Made by a program: the position numbers and the translations under genes. DNA of 64,000 bases from Limnochordaceae bacterium (lineage in GTDB: Bacteria > Bacillota > Limnochordia > Limnochordales > DUMU01), in contig JADBKQ010000005.1 in assembly GCA_014896305.1 (NCBI GenBank), forward strand, positions 138,381-202,380, written 5' to 3'. The notes below the pieces were generated by a model, which worked only from the letters and a program-made list of their open reading frames with translations, ran no database searches and was not told where the DNA came from. Shown one piece after another: positions 44,985 to 54,540 of the stretch; within the stretch, counting starts at the first letter, position 1, and each line of letters starts with the position of its first letter.

Positions 44985-46118
44985 TCAGAACAGAATCTTC
45001 AGCCGGCGCATCTGCACGTTGAGCAGAATCCCAACTCCCAACAGGTTCGTCAGAAGAGAGCTACCGCCATAACTGATGAACGGAAGCGGAATCCCCGTGA
45101 CCGGCATCACTCCCAGAGTCATGCCGACGTTTACCACCAGGTGGGTCAAGAACATGGAGGTTACCCCAGCCGCCATATTCGCTCCCAGCGGGTCTTTGGC
45201 AACACGGGCGACTCCCAGGCTGCGCCAAATCAGCAGGAAAAACAGCCCCAAAACGGCGGTGGTGCCAAGAAATCCTAGTTCCTCTCCGATCACCGAAAAG
45301 ATGAAATCCGTGTGCCGGGCGGGCAAAAAAGACAACTGGGTTTGAGAGCCGGCAAATAGTCCCTTCCCGGTCAACTGCCCTGAGCCCACCGCAATCATGG
45401 ACTGAATGACATTGTAGCCACTGCGGGTGGGATCGTGGTAAGGATTGAGAAATGCCAGGAGTCGCTGGACCTGGTAGGGATGGACGACCTTGAGATCCAC
45501 ACCATGGAGCACGAGATAGGCAGCGACCACTCCGACCAAGACGCCGCTACCTACGACCGCGCCCAGCCGCCACGGTTTTGCTCCGGCGGCAAACAGCATC
45601 CCCAGCAGGATACCGGCAAACACCAGGGCTGTACCGAAATCCGGCTGCAGGAGAATGAGCACTAGAGGAGGCGCTGCGATCAGGAAGGGAGCCACCAACT
45701 CGCGGGCGGTGTCGTCGGGTGGGTTCTTCTCCAGGTATGAGGCGAGAACCACCACGAAAATGAGCTTGGCCGGCTCCGAGGGTTGGAAGCCCAGTGCCCC
45801 GAAACGGAGCCAGCTGGAGGCGCCGGAGATCTTTTGGCTGGCCAGCACGGCCATGAGAAGAAGGAGCATGATCACGTACAGGCCACGGGACCAGCGGGGC
45901 CACCGCCGGTAGTCGACAACCAGCGCCGCCGCCCCAGCGATTCCCCCAATGATGGCCCATGACAACTGGCGAACGACGAAATAGTAAGGGCCAACTCGGA
46001 TACCCGGCAGCCCCCGGTACGTGGCGGAGTAGATCATGAGCAGGCCGACTCCCACCAGCGCCAGCACCGACCCCAAAAGGTACCAGTCCAGATAGCGCAG
46101 TTGCCGACGTTCGATCAA
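44985..46118 (-). CDS. rodA: Rod-shape-determining peptidoglycan polymerase RodA
   Basis: 377 residues with about ten membrane helices of the SEDS family. Key segments are YRRWPRWSRG, SSWLRFGALGFQPSEPAKL, LILLQPDFGTALVF, NPYHDPTRSGYNVIQSMIAVGSG and the closing PLPFISYGGSSLLTNLLGVG. RodA polymerises lipid II with PBP2, encoded by mrdA four genes upstream. Start: TTG with a GAGGGG site eight bases upstream. A nine-base-pair hairpin (near 44927-44961) lies downstream of it but lacks a good T-tract. Confidence 0.95.
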   Translation of the reverse strand: MIERRQLRYLDWYLLGSVLALVGVGLLMIYSATYRGLPGIRVGPYYFVVRQLSWAIIGGIAGAAALVVDYRRWPRWSRGLYVIMLLLLMAVLASQKISGASSWLRFGALGFQPSEPAKLIFVVVLASYLEKNPPDDTARELVAPFLIAAPPLVLILLQPDFGTALVFAGILLGMLFAAGAKPWRLGAVVGSGVLVGVVAAYLVLHGVDLKVVHPYQVQRLLAFLNPYHDPTRSGYNVIQSMIAVGSGQLTGKGLFAGSQTQLSFLPARHTDFIFSVIGEELGFLGTTAVLGLFFLLIWRSLGVARVAKDPLGANMAAGVTSMFLTHLVVNVGMTLGVMPVTGIPLPFISYGGSSLLTNLLGVGILLNVQMRRLKILF

Positions 46119-46152
46119 TCAGCCCGCCCCTCTCCTGCCCAGTGAAACTCCG

Positions 46153-46449
46153 TCACCTCCCTGCTCCCTGGTGTGAGAACCCTGCCGCCCGGCGAATGCG
46201 CCGGATGGGGATGTTCGCCACCAGCGCCACTTGCGAGTCTTCCTGGGCCAGCTGCACTCGCAGCTCGTTCTCGTCGATCTCCATGTATTTCGACAATACG
46301 GCCAGCAATTCATCCTTCAATGCCGGTAGAAGATCATCGGAGAGATTGGCGCGGTCATGCACCAATACCAGACGCAACCGCTCCTTGGCCTGTTCTTTGC
46401 TGGGCCGCTCGCTCTCCCGCCCCAACAGCCGTTGCAGAAAATCGAGCAT
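46153..46449 (-). CDS. minE: Cell division topological specificity factor MinE
   Basis: 98 residues: an N-terminal membrane-targeting and anti-MinCD helix (MLDFLQRLLGRE, then KEQAKERLRLVLVHDRANL) and a C-terminal dimer domain (LLPALKDELLAVLSKYMEID, then VALVANIPIRRIRR). MinE drives MinD oscillation so division occurs at mid-cell. The ATG at 46449 has AGGAG five bases upstream; a longer frame reaching 46509 overlaps minD and is rejected. Many Bacillota use DivIVA instead of MinE, so its presence points to a Clostridia-type Min system. Confidence 0.95.
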   Translation of the reverse strand: MLDFLQRLLGRESERPSKEQAKERLRLVLVHDRANLSDDLLPALKDELLAVLSKYMEIDENELRVQLAQEDSQVALVANIPIRRIRRAAGFSHQGAGR

Positions 46450-46463
46450 GGGGACTCCTCCCT

Positions 46464-47270
46464 TTAGCGTGACTGGAGTCCAATCAAACGCCGCAATCTC
46501 CCCAGCCATCCATCGGCCACAGGGGTCGGGGGGACAATCGGCACCGACTCTCCCTCCAGCCGCCGCGCGATCTCGCGGTAGGCCTGGCCCGAGGTAGAGT
46601 GGGGATCGAGCACCACGGGCTCGCCCCGGTTCGTGCTCACGATGATGCCCTCATCGTCCGGGATCACACCGATCAACTCGATGGACAGAATCTCTAACAC
46701 ATCATCGATGCTCAACATGTCACCCCGGCGGACCATCTCCGGCCGCACCCGGTTGATGATGAGGCGAGGGTCGTGGAGCTCCGATGACTCGAGAAAGCCG
46801 ATGATCCGATCCGCATCCCGCACCGCCGATACTTCGGGGGTGGTCACGATCAACGCCGCGTCCGCACCAGCAATGGCGTTCTTGAACCCTTGCTCGATCC
46901 CCGCCGGTGAATCGACCAGGACATAGTCGAACTCTTCTTTGAGCTCAGCTGTAATCGTCTTCATCTGATCCGGGGTGATCGCCGTCTTATCGCGCGTCTG
47001 CGCCGCCGGCAGCAGGTGCAACGTGTCGCAGCGCTTGTCTTTGATGAGCGCCTGCCTCAGCTTGCACGCTCCCTCAGCCACGTTGACCAGATCGTAGACG
47101 ATGCGATTCTCCAGGCCCAGCACCACATCGAGATTGCGCAATCCGATATCGGCGTCGATCGCCACCACCCGCCGCCCCATCTGGGCCAACGCCATCGCCA
47201 GGTTGGCGGTGGTAGTCGTCTTGCCTACCCCGCCCTTGCCGCTGGTGATGACCACCACGTGTCCCGCCAT
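46464..47270 (-). CDS. minD: Septum site-determining ATPase MinD
   Basis: 268 residues. The deviant Walker A motif is SGKGGVGKTTTTANLA, followed by DADIGLRNLDVVLGLENR, VDSPAGIEQGF and VTTPEVSAVRDADR. The C-terminal amphipathic membrane helix is WLGRLRRLIGLQS. MinD binds the membrane with ATP and recruits MinC. The ATG at 47270 has AAGGAGG eight bases upstream. Confidence 0.97.
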   Translation of the reverse strand: MAGHVVVITSGKGGVGKTTTTANLAMALAQMGRRVVAIDADIGLRNLDVVLGLENRIVYDLVNVAEGACKLRQALIKDKRCDTLHLLPAAQTRDKTAITPDQMKTITAELKEEFDYVLVDSPAGIEQGFKNAIAGADAALIVTTPEVSAVRDADRIIGFLESSELHDPRLIINRVRPEMVRRGDMLSIDDVLEILSIELIGVIPDDEGIIVSTNRGEPVVLDPHSTSGQAYREIARRLEGESVPIVPPTPVADGWLGRLRRLIGLQSR

Positions 47271-47318
47271 AGACAGCCCCTCCTTAAGCCATTCTTCGAC
47301 TTTTCCGCCCACCGTCTC

Positions 47319-48065
47319 CTACTCGTCCAAGCGGCGCACTACGATCTGATCGCCTCGAATCTGCGCCAGCTCCGGGCTGTTGGGGCGGACAGCCTCATCC
47401 GGGGCGCGGGAGATCAGTTGGGCAATGCGCAACTGCATCGGCTCCAATTGCAAAGCCACCACCACGGCCTGGCGGTCGCCAGGGAAGCCTGCATGGGCCA
47501 CGCCCTGCAGCTTGCCAAAGACAACAATGTCCCCCCCGGCCACGATCTCCGCCCCCGGATGAACGTCGCCCAGAAGCACGATGTGGCCGTCATACCACAG
47601 CTTCTGACCGGAGCGGAGAGTGCGTCGTACGTACAACGTATGGTCAGGCGCGGGCGCCCCTGGATGTCCCCCAGCCAGGGCCGGGTAACTGCCACCACCC
47701 CGCTTCTGATCCGGCACGGTGGGCAGCGTTGCCGTTTCTGGCTCCCATCCCGCCTGCTCCATCTTGGTCTGCCTCCCCTTGGGTACAGGCCCGCCGGGCT
47801 GCCGGGAATCCACCCGGTGCAGTTCGATGCCAAACGCGGCCACTGCCTGTTCTAGCAAGGACCACTCCGCTGGCTCGGGCTGACGATCGCCCCAGTCGAC
47901 CCAAAGATGCGCATCCCGATAGAAGTTGGGCGATTCCGAAAGCCGTTCTTCCACCCGTTGGACCAGCTCCGACATTTCCGAAGATGCGTCAAGGAAAAGA
48001 TAGAGCTTCCCCCGGTTGCCTTTGAAGATCACCTTGGCTTGCCGCGCTTCGTGCTGCTGGGTCAT
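47319..48065 (-). CDS. minC: Septum site-determining protein MinC
   Basis: About 248 residues. The C-terminal beta-helix is clear: VRRTLRSGQKLWYDGHIVLL, then GDVHPGAEIVAGGDIVVFGK and GVAHAGFPGD, ending in a LEPMQLRIAQLISR MinD-interaction segment. The N-terminal domain is less conserved (AKVIFKGNRGKLYLFLD). MinC blocks FtsZ assembly where MinD places it. The start is uncertain: I chose the ATG at 48065, but neither it nor the GTG at 48116 has a strong ribosome-binding site. Confidence 0.93.
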   Translation of the reverse strand: MTQQHEARQAKVIFKGNRGKLYLFLDASSEMSELVQRVEERLSESPNFYRDAHLWVDWGDRQPEPAEWSLLEQAVAAFGIELHRVDSRQPGGPVPKGRQTKMEQAGWEPETATLPTVPDQKRGGGSYPALAGGHPGAPAPDHTLYVRRTLRSGQKLWYDGHIVLLGDVHPGAEIVAGGDIVVFGKLQGVAHAGFPGDRQAVVVALQLEPMQLRIAQLISRAPDEAVRPNSPELAQIRGDQIVVRRLDE

Positions 48066-48151
48066 CCGTCGCGTGTCCCATCTGCCACCTGGGTACTGGA
48101 CTGGGCTGCTGGCCACCCAGTGGTCGATTGGCTACTTACCCGAGGCGTTGA

Positions 48152-50068
48152 TCATGTTTGTGGATGTTCGCCAGGCGTGTCCAACTTCCTGCCCTCCGTG
48201 GCCGAACCTGTGGTGTCGCGTAGCCACGTGGGCAGCGGCGGAGGATCTTTGCGTTCGGCAAAATACGCATCGAGCATCTTCCGGCCGATGGGCGCTGCGG
48301 CCGCAGAGCCGCCCAGCCCATGTTCCACCAGGACGGTGACCACGATCTCCGGCGCTCCCACCGGGGCATAGGCGGCAAACCAGCCGTGGGCATCACTGCC
48401 GGCCACCTCGGCTGTCCCTGTTTTTCCTGCCGCAAGATAGGGCGCTTTGTAGAATGAACCGGCGGCCGTACCACCCGGCTGCAGGGTCTGCTCGAGTCCT
48501 TTCTCCACCGCCTCCCAGACTGCATCGGGAAGATTGACCTCTCTCAGCAGCTGCGGCTTGGTTTCGGAAACCAGCTGGTGGTTCGCGTCCAGCAGCCCCT
48601 GAACCACATAGGGCCGGTAGACGCGCCCCCGGTTGGCAATAAGCTCGTACAGCTGGGCTACTTGCAAGGGAGTGGCGGTCAAATATCCCTGTCCGATGGC
48701 GAAGTCCAACGTTTCAGCAGGGTACCACAGCCGCTGCCAGGCGGGGCCGTTGGGGTACAAACGGGCTTTGTAGGCCCGGTCTGGTACGTTCCCGGCCAGG
48801 TCACCAGGGAAGAGGTCGATTTGGGTCGGCTGGCCGAAGCCCAACAGGCGGGCGTACTCCGCGAGGGCATCGACCCCCACGCGTCCACCCATCTCCCAAA
48901 AGTAATCGTTGCAGGAAACAGCCAGAGCGCGGGCGAGGTTGACCCAGCCATGCGGTGGCAGGCCAGAATTCAGTGTCCAGTCCTTTTTGCCGTAAGGGCC
49001 AATGTCATCGGCGTAAAACTCTTCTTCGGGCGTCGTCTTCCCGGTCATCAGCGCGGCAATGGCCGTTACCGGCTTGAAGGTTGACCCCGGAGGGTAAAGC
49101 CCCCGCAAAGCCCGGTTGATCAAGGCCGAAGGGGGCTGGACCAGCGACTGGTAATACTCCCCCCGGTTCGGTCCATTCGTCAGAATGTTGGGATCATATG
49201 CAGGCTGGCTAGCCAGGGCCAATATCGCGCCCGAGCGCGGGTCGAGCGCGATGGCGACGCCGGTGTGGGCCACCTTGGGTCGAGCTCGATCCAGTCGGGC
49301 AATCTCGTCCCGCAAAGCTTCTTCCGCTGCCATCTGCACCGGCAGGTCGATGGTCAGCCAAAGGTTTTCTCCCGGCACAGGCGGTAGATCGCCCAGGATC
49401 TGCGCTGGTCGCTGCCAAGCGTCCACTTCTACCTGTTCGCCGCCAGACTGCCCGTGTAGAACATGCTCATACTGGCGTTCCAAACCATCTTTCCCGACCC
49501 AGTCGGTGCCGACATACCCTTGATCCTGCCACTCGCGCAACTCGTCCGGGCTGATCGCTCCCATGTACCCGATCAAGTGAGCCGCCAGTGAACCATACGG
49601 ATAGTAGCGCCGGGGCATCTCCTGGACCACCACTCCCGGCAGATCCTGCCGTTGCTCCTGCAGTGCCGTTACCGTAGCTGGATCCAGATCCGTCTTGATC
49701 ATCACGGGCGAAAACGGCAGAGCACTGCCGGCCTGCAGCAACTCCTGGATCTGTTGCACCGGCACTTGGATGAGCTGGGCCAGACGGGCCAGCACGGCCT
49801 CCCGATCCGGCCCCAAAGAGTCCGGCCAAATGACGACGGCAAAAGAGCTGCGATTGCTGACCAGCACCCGTCCCCAGCGATCATAGAATAGCCCTCGGGG
49901 AGCCCCGGTCCGCAGCAGGCGGAGCCGGTTGCTCTCCGCGCGCCGGGCAAACTCTTCGCCCTGCACCAGTTGTAATTGGGCCAGCCGCCCCCAGAGCAGC
50001 GCAAAGACAGCCACTACCAGGATGGCCCAGAACCGCAGCCGGCGTTCAAACTCTTGCTCGTCCGACAC
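48152..50068 (-). CDS. mrdA: Penicillin-binding protein 2 (elongasome transpeptidase)
   Basis: 638 residues: an N-terminal membrane anchor (about 12-30), a dimerisation/pedestal domain with RGLFYDRWGRVLVSN, and the transpeptidase domain with YPPGSTFKPVTA (SxxK), VSCNDYF (SxN) and AAGKTGTAEV (KTG). PBP2 cross-links peptidoglycan with RodA during elongation. Start: GTG, with a GGAGAGGG site about 12 bases upstream. The C-terminus has a short polar tail. It lies between mreD and minC, the usual Clostridia order. Confidence 0.96.
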   Translation of the reverse strand: MSDEQEFERRLRFWAILVVAVFALLWGRLAQLQLVQGEEFARRAESNRLRLLRTGAPRGLFYDRWGRVLVSNRSSFAVVIWPDSLGPDREAVLARLAQLIQVPVQQIQELLQAGSALPFSPVMIKTDLDPATVTALQEQRQDLPGVVVQEMPRRYYPYGSLAAHLIGYMGAISPDELREWQDQGYVGTDWVGKDGLERQYEHVLHGQSGGEQVEVDAWQRPAQILGDLPPVPGENLWLTIDLPVQMAAEEALRDEIARLDRARPKVAHTGVAIALDPRSGAILALASQPAYDPNILTNGPNRGEYYQSLVQPPSALINRALRGLYPPGSTFKPVTAIAALMTGKTTPEEEFYADDIGPYGKKDWTLNSGLPPHGWVNLARALAVSCNDYFWEMGGRVGVDALAEYARLLGFGQPTQIDLFPGDLAGNVPDRAYKARLYPNGPAWQRLWYPAETLDFAIGQGYLTATPLQVAQLYELIANRGRVYRPYVVQGLLDANHQLVSETKPQLLREVNLPDAVWEAVEKGLEQTLQPGGTAAGSFYKAPYLAAGKTGTAEVAGSDAHGWFAAYAPVGAPEIVVTVLVEHGLGGSAAAAPIGRKMLDAYFAERKDPPPLPTWLRDTTGSATEGRKLDTPGEHPQT

Positions 50069-50179
50069 GCCATCAACGCCCTCTCCGTCATGCTACACCT
50101 GTTTGCTACCGCGTCGGTGCACCGCCACCTGGCGCCACCCCCAGCCGCGCCCCCCTTCCCAGGTCTGAACCGCCACCGG

Positions 50180-50752
50180 CTACTCGCCGCCGGTCTCTCG
50201 CTCTCCCAGACTGGCTTCGCCTACCGGACTTCTCCAGGAGGCCACCATCCGGCTGGGCCAGCGCCATACCCAACGCTTGGCCCCGCCATAGATCACCAAA
50301 GCCAGGACACCATTGACGAACGCGGCCGGCAGGGCGCTGTGCAGCCACAGCCCGGGTAAGTGCCCTAGCCCCTCCCAGAACTGCACGAAGAGCATCTCCA
50401 GAGTGATCCCAGCCAACGTCCCGGCCGGAACGAAGGCAGCAGGGACCTCCCAGCGTTCACGAAACACCTGGCGGCCCAACAAGCCGCCCCCATAGCCGCA
50501 AAACAGCCACGCCACGGCGGCTGCGCCCAACGTTCGGCCGGCCAGCAAGTCTGTCGCCCCCCCAACGACAAAGCCGATTCCCGCGCCTGCCCAGGGGCCA
50601 TCCCGTAACGCCGTATCCACGGTCAGCCAACCCAAAAAGTGAGGCGACAGGTCATAACGGACCCAGAGTCGCCCCGCCGGCGTCGGCAAGGCCTGCAAGA
50701 CCACGGCCGCCCCGACTTCCAGCAGCAACGCCACCACCCGCCGGAGTCTCAT
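50180..50752 (-). CDS. mreD: Rod-shape-determining protein MreD
   Basis: 190 residues, about five membrane helices, with the MreD-type segments FVVGGATDLLAGRTLGAAAV and GITLEMLFVQFWEG. MreD is a membrane part of the elongation complex. The ATG overlaps the mreC stop by four bases (ATGA). Sequence conservation of the family is low, so the call rests on topology and on position between mreC and mrdA. Confidence 0.88.
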   Translation of the reverse strand: MRLRRVVALLLEVGAAVVLQALPTPAGRLWVRYDLSPHFLGWLTVDTALRDGPWAGAGIGFVVGGATDLLAGRTLGAAAVAWLFCGYGGGLLGRQVFRERWEVPAAFVPAGTLAGITLEMLFVQFWEGLGHLPGLWLHSALPAAFVNGVLALVIYGGAKRWVWRWPSRMVASWRSPVGEASLGERETGGE

Positions 50753-51624
50753 GGCAGCGACACGGGGGGGAGTATGGGGTGTGTCAGGACCAACAGGTAC
50801 TCGAGACGGCCAAAGTCCGCGGCCGGGATGACATCTGCCACCGAGGCCAGGCCATACTGGTTCGGCTCTACCTTCTCAATCGTACCAATGGGTAGCCCCT
50901 TGGGGTAGATCCCCCCCAACCCCGAGGTCACGATGGTGTCCTTCTCTCGAAACCGGGGCGTCGGTGTGAGAGAACGAACCCGCAGCCGATCTCCGGACGA
51001 GCTACCCTCCACCAACACCAGGTCCCCCGTCCGTTCGATCAGTCCTCCGATCGCTGTGCCAGGATCGGTCAGTAATTGAACCCGGCTGTAACCATCCCCC
51101 ACGGCGGTAATGCGCCCCACGACCCCCCGACCGCTGATCACCGGCATATCCGTACGCAACCCCGCCTCCGCCCCCTGGTCGATGATGACCTCCCGATTCC
51201 AATGCCGGGGTGAACGGCCGATGACGGTAGCCGCCACGGTCTGCCAGGGCACTTGTGCCCGCAACGACAATAGCGATCGTAAGCTCTGATTTTCTCCTGC
51301 CGCTTGCTGCAGCTGAGCGATCTGCAGGCTCATCTGCTCCACCGTCCGCCGTAGTCGCTGATTCTCCTGCACCACTTGCCGCCAGTGCGCCACGGCGTCA
51401 ACGCCGTTCTGCACCCAGATCAGCGAGTACGAGAATATCACTTGGGCGGGCCGAAGCCAGCTCTCCATCTGGCGGGAGATCTCATCCAGGCGGCCTCCGC
51501 CTTGACGGGTCAGGTAGCCGGTGATGACGAGCGCCAAGACCAGCACCAATGCAGTAATGGCCCGCCATCGCCAGGCGCGCCCGGCGGACCGGTTCCCGTC
51601 GCCTCCCCACGCCAATCCAACCAA
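50749..51624 (-). CDS. mreC: Cell-shape-determining protein MreC
   Basis: 291 residues: one membrane segment (about 22-41), a coiled coil (about 75-115, RLRRTVEQMSLQIAQLQQAA), and the beta-rich MreC domain (ATVIGRSPRHWNREVIIDQG, DMPVISGRGVVGRITAVGDG, VQLLTDPGTAIGG, VTSGLGGIYPKGLPIGTIEKV). It links MreB to PBP2 outside the membrane. Start: TTG; upstream GGGGAAGGG is close, and an in-frame TTG three codons later is equally possible. Confidence 0.95.
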   Translation of the reverse strand: MVGLAWGGDGNRSAGRAWRWRAITALVLVLALVITGYLTRQGGGRLDEISRQMESWLRPAQVIFSYSLIWVQNGVDAVAHWRQVVQENQRLRRTVEQMSLQIAQLQQAAGENQSLRSLLSLRAQVPWQTVAATVIGRSPRHWNREVIIDQGAEAGLRTDMPVISGRGVVGRITAVGDGYSRVQLLTDPGTAIGGLIERTGDLVLVEGSSSGDRLRVRSLTPTPRFREKDTIVTSGLGGIYPKGLPIGTIEKVEPNQYGLASVADVIPAADFGRLEYLLVLTHPILPPVSLP

Positions 51625-51651
51625 CCCTTCCCCATGGAGTCCGCCGTGGAC

Positions 51652-52674
51652 CTACGCTCGCCTGGGACTCACTGTGACCTGCTTGAGGAGATCATAATGC
51701 TCCAGGGCGATACCACAACCGGTGACCACCGCGGTCAGCGGGTCATCGGCCACATGCACCGGCATACTCGTCTGTTCGGCAATGAGCCGGTCCAATCCGC
51801 GCAGCAACGACCCACCGCCGGTCATCACGATGCCCCGGTCCATGATATCAGCTGCCAGCTCCGGTGGGGTGCGTTCCAGGGTCGTCCGTACAGACTCAAC
51901 GATGGCGGCTACCGGTTCAGCCAGCGCCTCACGAATCTCCCCGGTCGTCACATTGATGGTCCGCGGCAGCCCGGAGACCAGATCCCGTCCCCGAACTTCT
52001 AGCGACTCCTCTTCTTCCGTGGGGTAGGCAGAACCGATCTGCATCTTGATCTGCTCCGCCGTGCGTTCGCCGATCAGCAGGTTGTACGTGCGGCGTACAT
52101 ACTGAACAATCGCCTCGTCCATCTCATCCCCGGCGATCCGAATAGACCGAAAGGCAACAATCCCCCCCAACGAGATGACCGCTACCTCGGTCGTGCCACC
52201 GCCGATGTCGACCACCATGTTGCCGGTCGCCTCGGCAACCGGCAATCCGGCTCCGATCGCCGCAGCCATCGGCTCTTCGATGAGACGGGCCTCACCCGCC
52301 CCGGCCGACTGACCGGCGTCCACCACCGCCCGTTTCTCCACTTCTGTGACACCACAGGGCACACCGATGAGTACGCGTGGATGCCAGAACAGCCCTCGCC
52401 GGGCAGCCTTGTTGATGAAGTAGTTCAGCATGCGCTCGGTGACGTCGAAATCCGCGATGACTCCGTCTTTGAGCGGTCGGACCGCGATGATGTTGCCAGG
52501 GGTCCGGCCCACCATTTGCTTGGCCTCCGCCCCCACCTTCAGAATCTGTTTCGTCTCGCGGTTGATCGCCACCACGGACGGCTCCTGCAACACGATGCCC
52601 CGCCCTTTCACATAGACCAGGGTGTTGGCCGTCCCCAAATCGATGCCCATGTCTTTCCCAAACCTGCTGAACAT
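51652..52674 (-). CDS. mreB: Rod-shape-determining actin homologue MreB
   Basis: 340 residues of the MreB family: [52 protein letters not shown], and [15 protein letters not shown]. MreB polymerises under the membrane and directs side-wall growth. The ATG at 52674 has AAGGGG seven bases upstream; the frame extends further but relatives start here ([14 protein letters not shown]). First gene of mreBCD; no clear promoter was seen in the 129 bases upstream. Confidence 0.97.
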   Translation of the reverse strand: MFSRFGKDMGIDLGTANTLVYVKGRGIVLQEPSVVAINRETKQILKVGAEAKQMVGRTPGNIIAVRPLKDGVIADFDVTERMLNYFINKAARRGLFWHPRVLIGVPCGVTEVEKRAVVDAGQSAGAGEARLIEEPMAAAIGAGLPVAEATGNMVVDIGGGTTEVAVISLGGIVAFRSIRIAGDEMDEAIVQYVRRTYNLLIGERTAEQIKMQIGSAYPTEEEESLEVRGRDLVSGLPRTINVTTGEIREALAEPVAAIVESVRTTLERTPPELAADIMDRGIVMTGGGSLLRGLDRLIAEQTSMPVHVADDPLTAVVTGCGIALEHYDLLKQVTVSPRRA

Positions 52675-52803
52675 GCCTGTGCCCCTTTCCACAACCCGCC
52701 CCCAGGGTGGCCGACAGTACGGTGCCCGTCTCCTCTTTTCGCTCCGTCCCTAGTCCCAAGGTTTTCGGCTCATGTCTGGGACCATGCGCAGCAACCTAAC
52801 GGG

Positions 52804-53505
52804 CTACCACGTCTCTGAACATCGCATAAGACCTTGCTCCCGTAAACTGACGTATCCGGGGTTGCCAATGACTACGTGATCGGTCACCTCAACCCCCAAC
52901 AACCTGCCAGCGGTGGCCAGTCGCCGGGTCAAATCGACGTCCTGCTGGCTGGGGGTCGGATCCCCACTGGGGTGGTTATGCACCAGGATCACCGATGCCG
53001 CCCCTGCCACGATCGCCGGCTTGAACACCTCCCGGGGGTGAGCGGGCGCACCGCTCAGATGCCCGATGGACACCACCTCCTGTCCGATCACCCGGCACTT
53101 GGTGTCCAGCAGCAAGGTCTCAAAGCACTCGCGGTCGAGGCGACGCAAACGTTCACCCACCAACCGTACCGCATCGGCCGGCCCGTGCATAGCTACCCGC
53201 TCGAGCACAGGCTCCTCTTGCACCCGCCGCGCCAACTCGAATGCGGCCACCACCCGGCCGGCCTTGGCTGGCCCCATATGACGCCGGTCAACCAGCTCCC
53301 GCACGGAGGCCCGGGCCAACCGGTCCAGCCCGCCCAGCTCCATCAACAACTCCTCCGCCAACTCCAAAGCCGAACAGCCACTTCCCCCTGTTCCCAACAG
53401 GACGGCCAGGAGCTGGGCATCGCTCAAACGTCCCGCCCCCTGGTAAAGCAGCCGCTCTCTTGGGCGATGCACGGCCACCCACCCTTTTTCCGTCGGCTTG
53501 CCCAT
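52804..53505 (-). CDS. radC: RadC family JAB/MPN-domain protein
   Basis: About 233 residues. An N-terminal helix-hairpin-helix region (GRLSDAQLLAVLLGTGGSG, LVDRRHMGPAKAGRVVAAF) precedes the JAB/MPN domain with ILVHNHPSGDPTPSQQD (HxH...D zinc motif). RadC was long called a DNA repair protein, but its biochemical role is not established. The ATG at 53505 has GGAGG six bases upstream; earlier in-frame codons lie within maf. The maf-radC-mreB order is standard. Confidence 0.95.
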   Translation of the reverse strand: MGKPTEKGWVAVHRPRERLLYQGAGRLSDAQLLAVLLGTGGSGCSALELAEELLMELGGLDRLARASVRELVDRRHMGPAKAGRVVAAFELARRVQEEPVLERVAMHGPADAVRLVGERLRRLDRECFETLLLDTKCRVIGQEVVSIGHLSGAPAHPREVFKPAIVAGAASVILVHNHPSGDPTPSQQDVDLTRRLATAGRLLGVEVTDHVVIGNPGYVSLREQGLMRCSETW

Positions 53506-53518
53506 CCCACCCCTCCCC

Positions 53519-54154
53519 CTATAACACCGGCTGCCCCAACCGCTCCAGCATCTGGGCCAAACGCGGCAAAGGCAGGCCGACCACATTAAAAAAGCACCCG
53601 TCGATGTGCGACACGATGACCGAACCCAACCCCTGCACGCCGTACGCTCCAGCCTTATCCATAGGCTCGCCGCTCGCCACATAGTGCTCGATCATGGCCG
53701 AGGTGAGCGGGCGAAAAGTAACCCGGGTCACTTCATGCTCCACCAACTCCGGCCCTCCTGGCCAGGGAGTCTCCAGGACGGCCACCCCCGTGTACACCTC
53801 GTGCGTCCGGCCGGACAGCCTCCGCAACATTTGCTTGGCGTCCTCAAGATCTTTGGGCTTTCCCAGGATCTCTCCATCCAAAACCACCACGGTGTCCGCC
53901 CCGATGACCAGCCTCCGCTGCTCTTCCTGCCCGTGCCCCGGCTCAGCCCCCGCCTGTCGCCCCCAGCGGCTAGCTACCGCCTCTGCTTTCTCTCGCGCCA
54001 GCCTCTCCACGAGCTCCCCGGGCGCTTCCCCCGGCCGCCGCCGCTCGACTGCCTGCGGCCGCTCCACCTGGAACGGGAGTCCCAGGCGCTTGAGCAACTC
54101 CCGGCGTCGAGGCGAGGTGGAGGCCAGAATCAGCAGCGGATCGCTGGCTGCCAT
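53519..54154 (-). CDS. maf: Maf-family nucleoside triphosphate pyrophosphatase
   Basis: About 211 residues. Maf motifs: LILASTSPRRRELLKRLGL, VIGADTVVVLDGEILGKPKD, GRTHEVYTGVAV, SGEPMDKAGAYGVQG and GCFFNVVGLPLPRL. Maf proteins hydrolyse dTTP, UTP and modified nucleotides. A polar insertion (GRQAGAEPGHGQEEQRR) sits before the ADTVV motif. The ATG at 54154 has AAGGAG eight bases upstream; the GTG at 54163 would be too close to the site. Confidence 0.94.
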   Translation of the reverse strand: MAASDPLLILASTSPRRRELLKRLGLPFQVERPQAVERRRPGEAPGELVERLAREKAEAVASRWGRQAGAEPGHGQEEQRRLVIGADTVVVLDGEILGKPKDLEDAKQMLRRLSGRTHEVYTGVAVLETPWPGGPELVEHEVTRVTFRPLTSAMIEHYVASGEPMDKAGAYGVQGLGSVIVSHIDGCFFNVVGLPLPRLAQMLERLGQPVL

Positions 54155-54264
54155 CTCATCCACTCCTTGATCACTCCTATGAACAACCGGCCGGCTCCCG
54201 CTGCCCGTCCCCTTGCGCCTGCCTACGCTCTACCCGCGCCGACCGATTCGCCGTCGCCTGCCAC

Positions 54265-54540
54265 CTAATAGCGCCGCAACAACCAGGCCGCCAGTGCCAT
54301 GCCGGCCACTGTCATCAAGTTAAACTGCAGTGTCAACCCGAGCTGCAGGTGAAGCACATCACCCAGGTGAACGTCCTCCAGGCGAAACCCCCAACTGACC
54401 GCCCTGCTCAGTATCGGAGCCGAGTGGCCCAACCATTCCCCCACCCAGCTACCCACCAACCCGCCGGTGAGGATCACCAACGTCCACCACCAGCCGCTCC
54501 GTTCCCAACGCCAACTCCCGCGCCCGCCCCGGTCGAGCAC
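54265..54540 (-). CDS. DUF4321 small membrane protein
   Basis: About 91 residues with two hydrophobic segments (WWWTLVILTGGLVGSWVGEW and a C-terminal FNLMTVAGMALAAWLL) joined by an amphipathic stretch LHLQLGLTLQFN. This is the DUF4321 pattern, a small membrane protein commonly found upstream of maf-radC-mreBCD in Clostridia; function unknown. I chose the GTG at 54540 because GGAGG lies ten bases upstream; a GTG at 54558 would add six residues. Confidence 0.78.
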   Translation of the reverse strand: MLDRGGRGSWRWERSGWWWTLVILTGGLVGSWVGEWLGHSAPILSRAVSWGFRLEDVHLGDVLHLQLGLTLQFNLMTVAGMALAAWLLRRY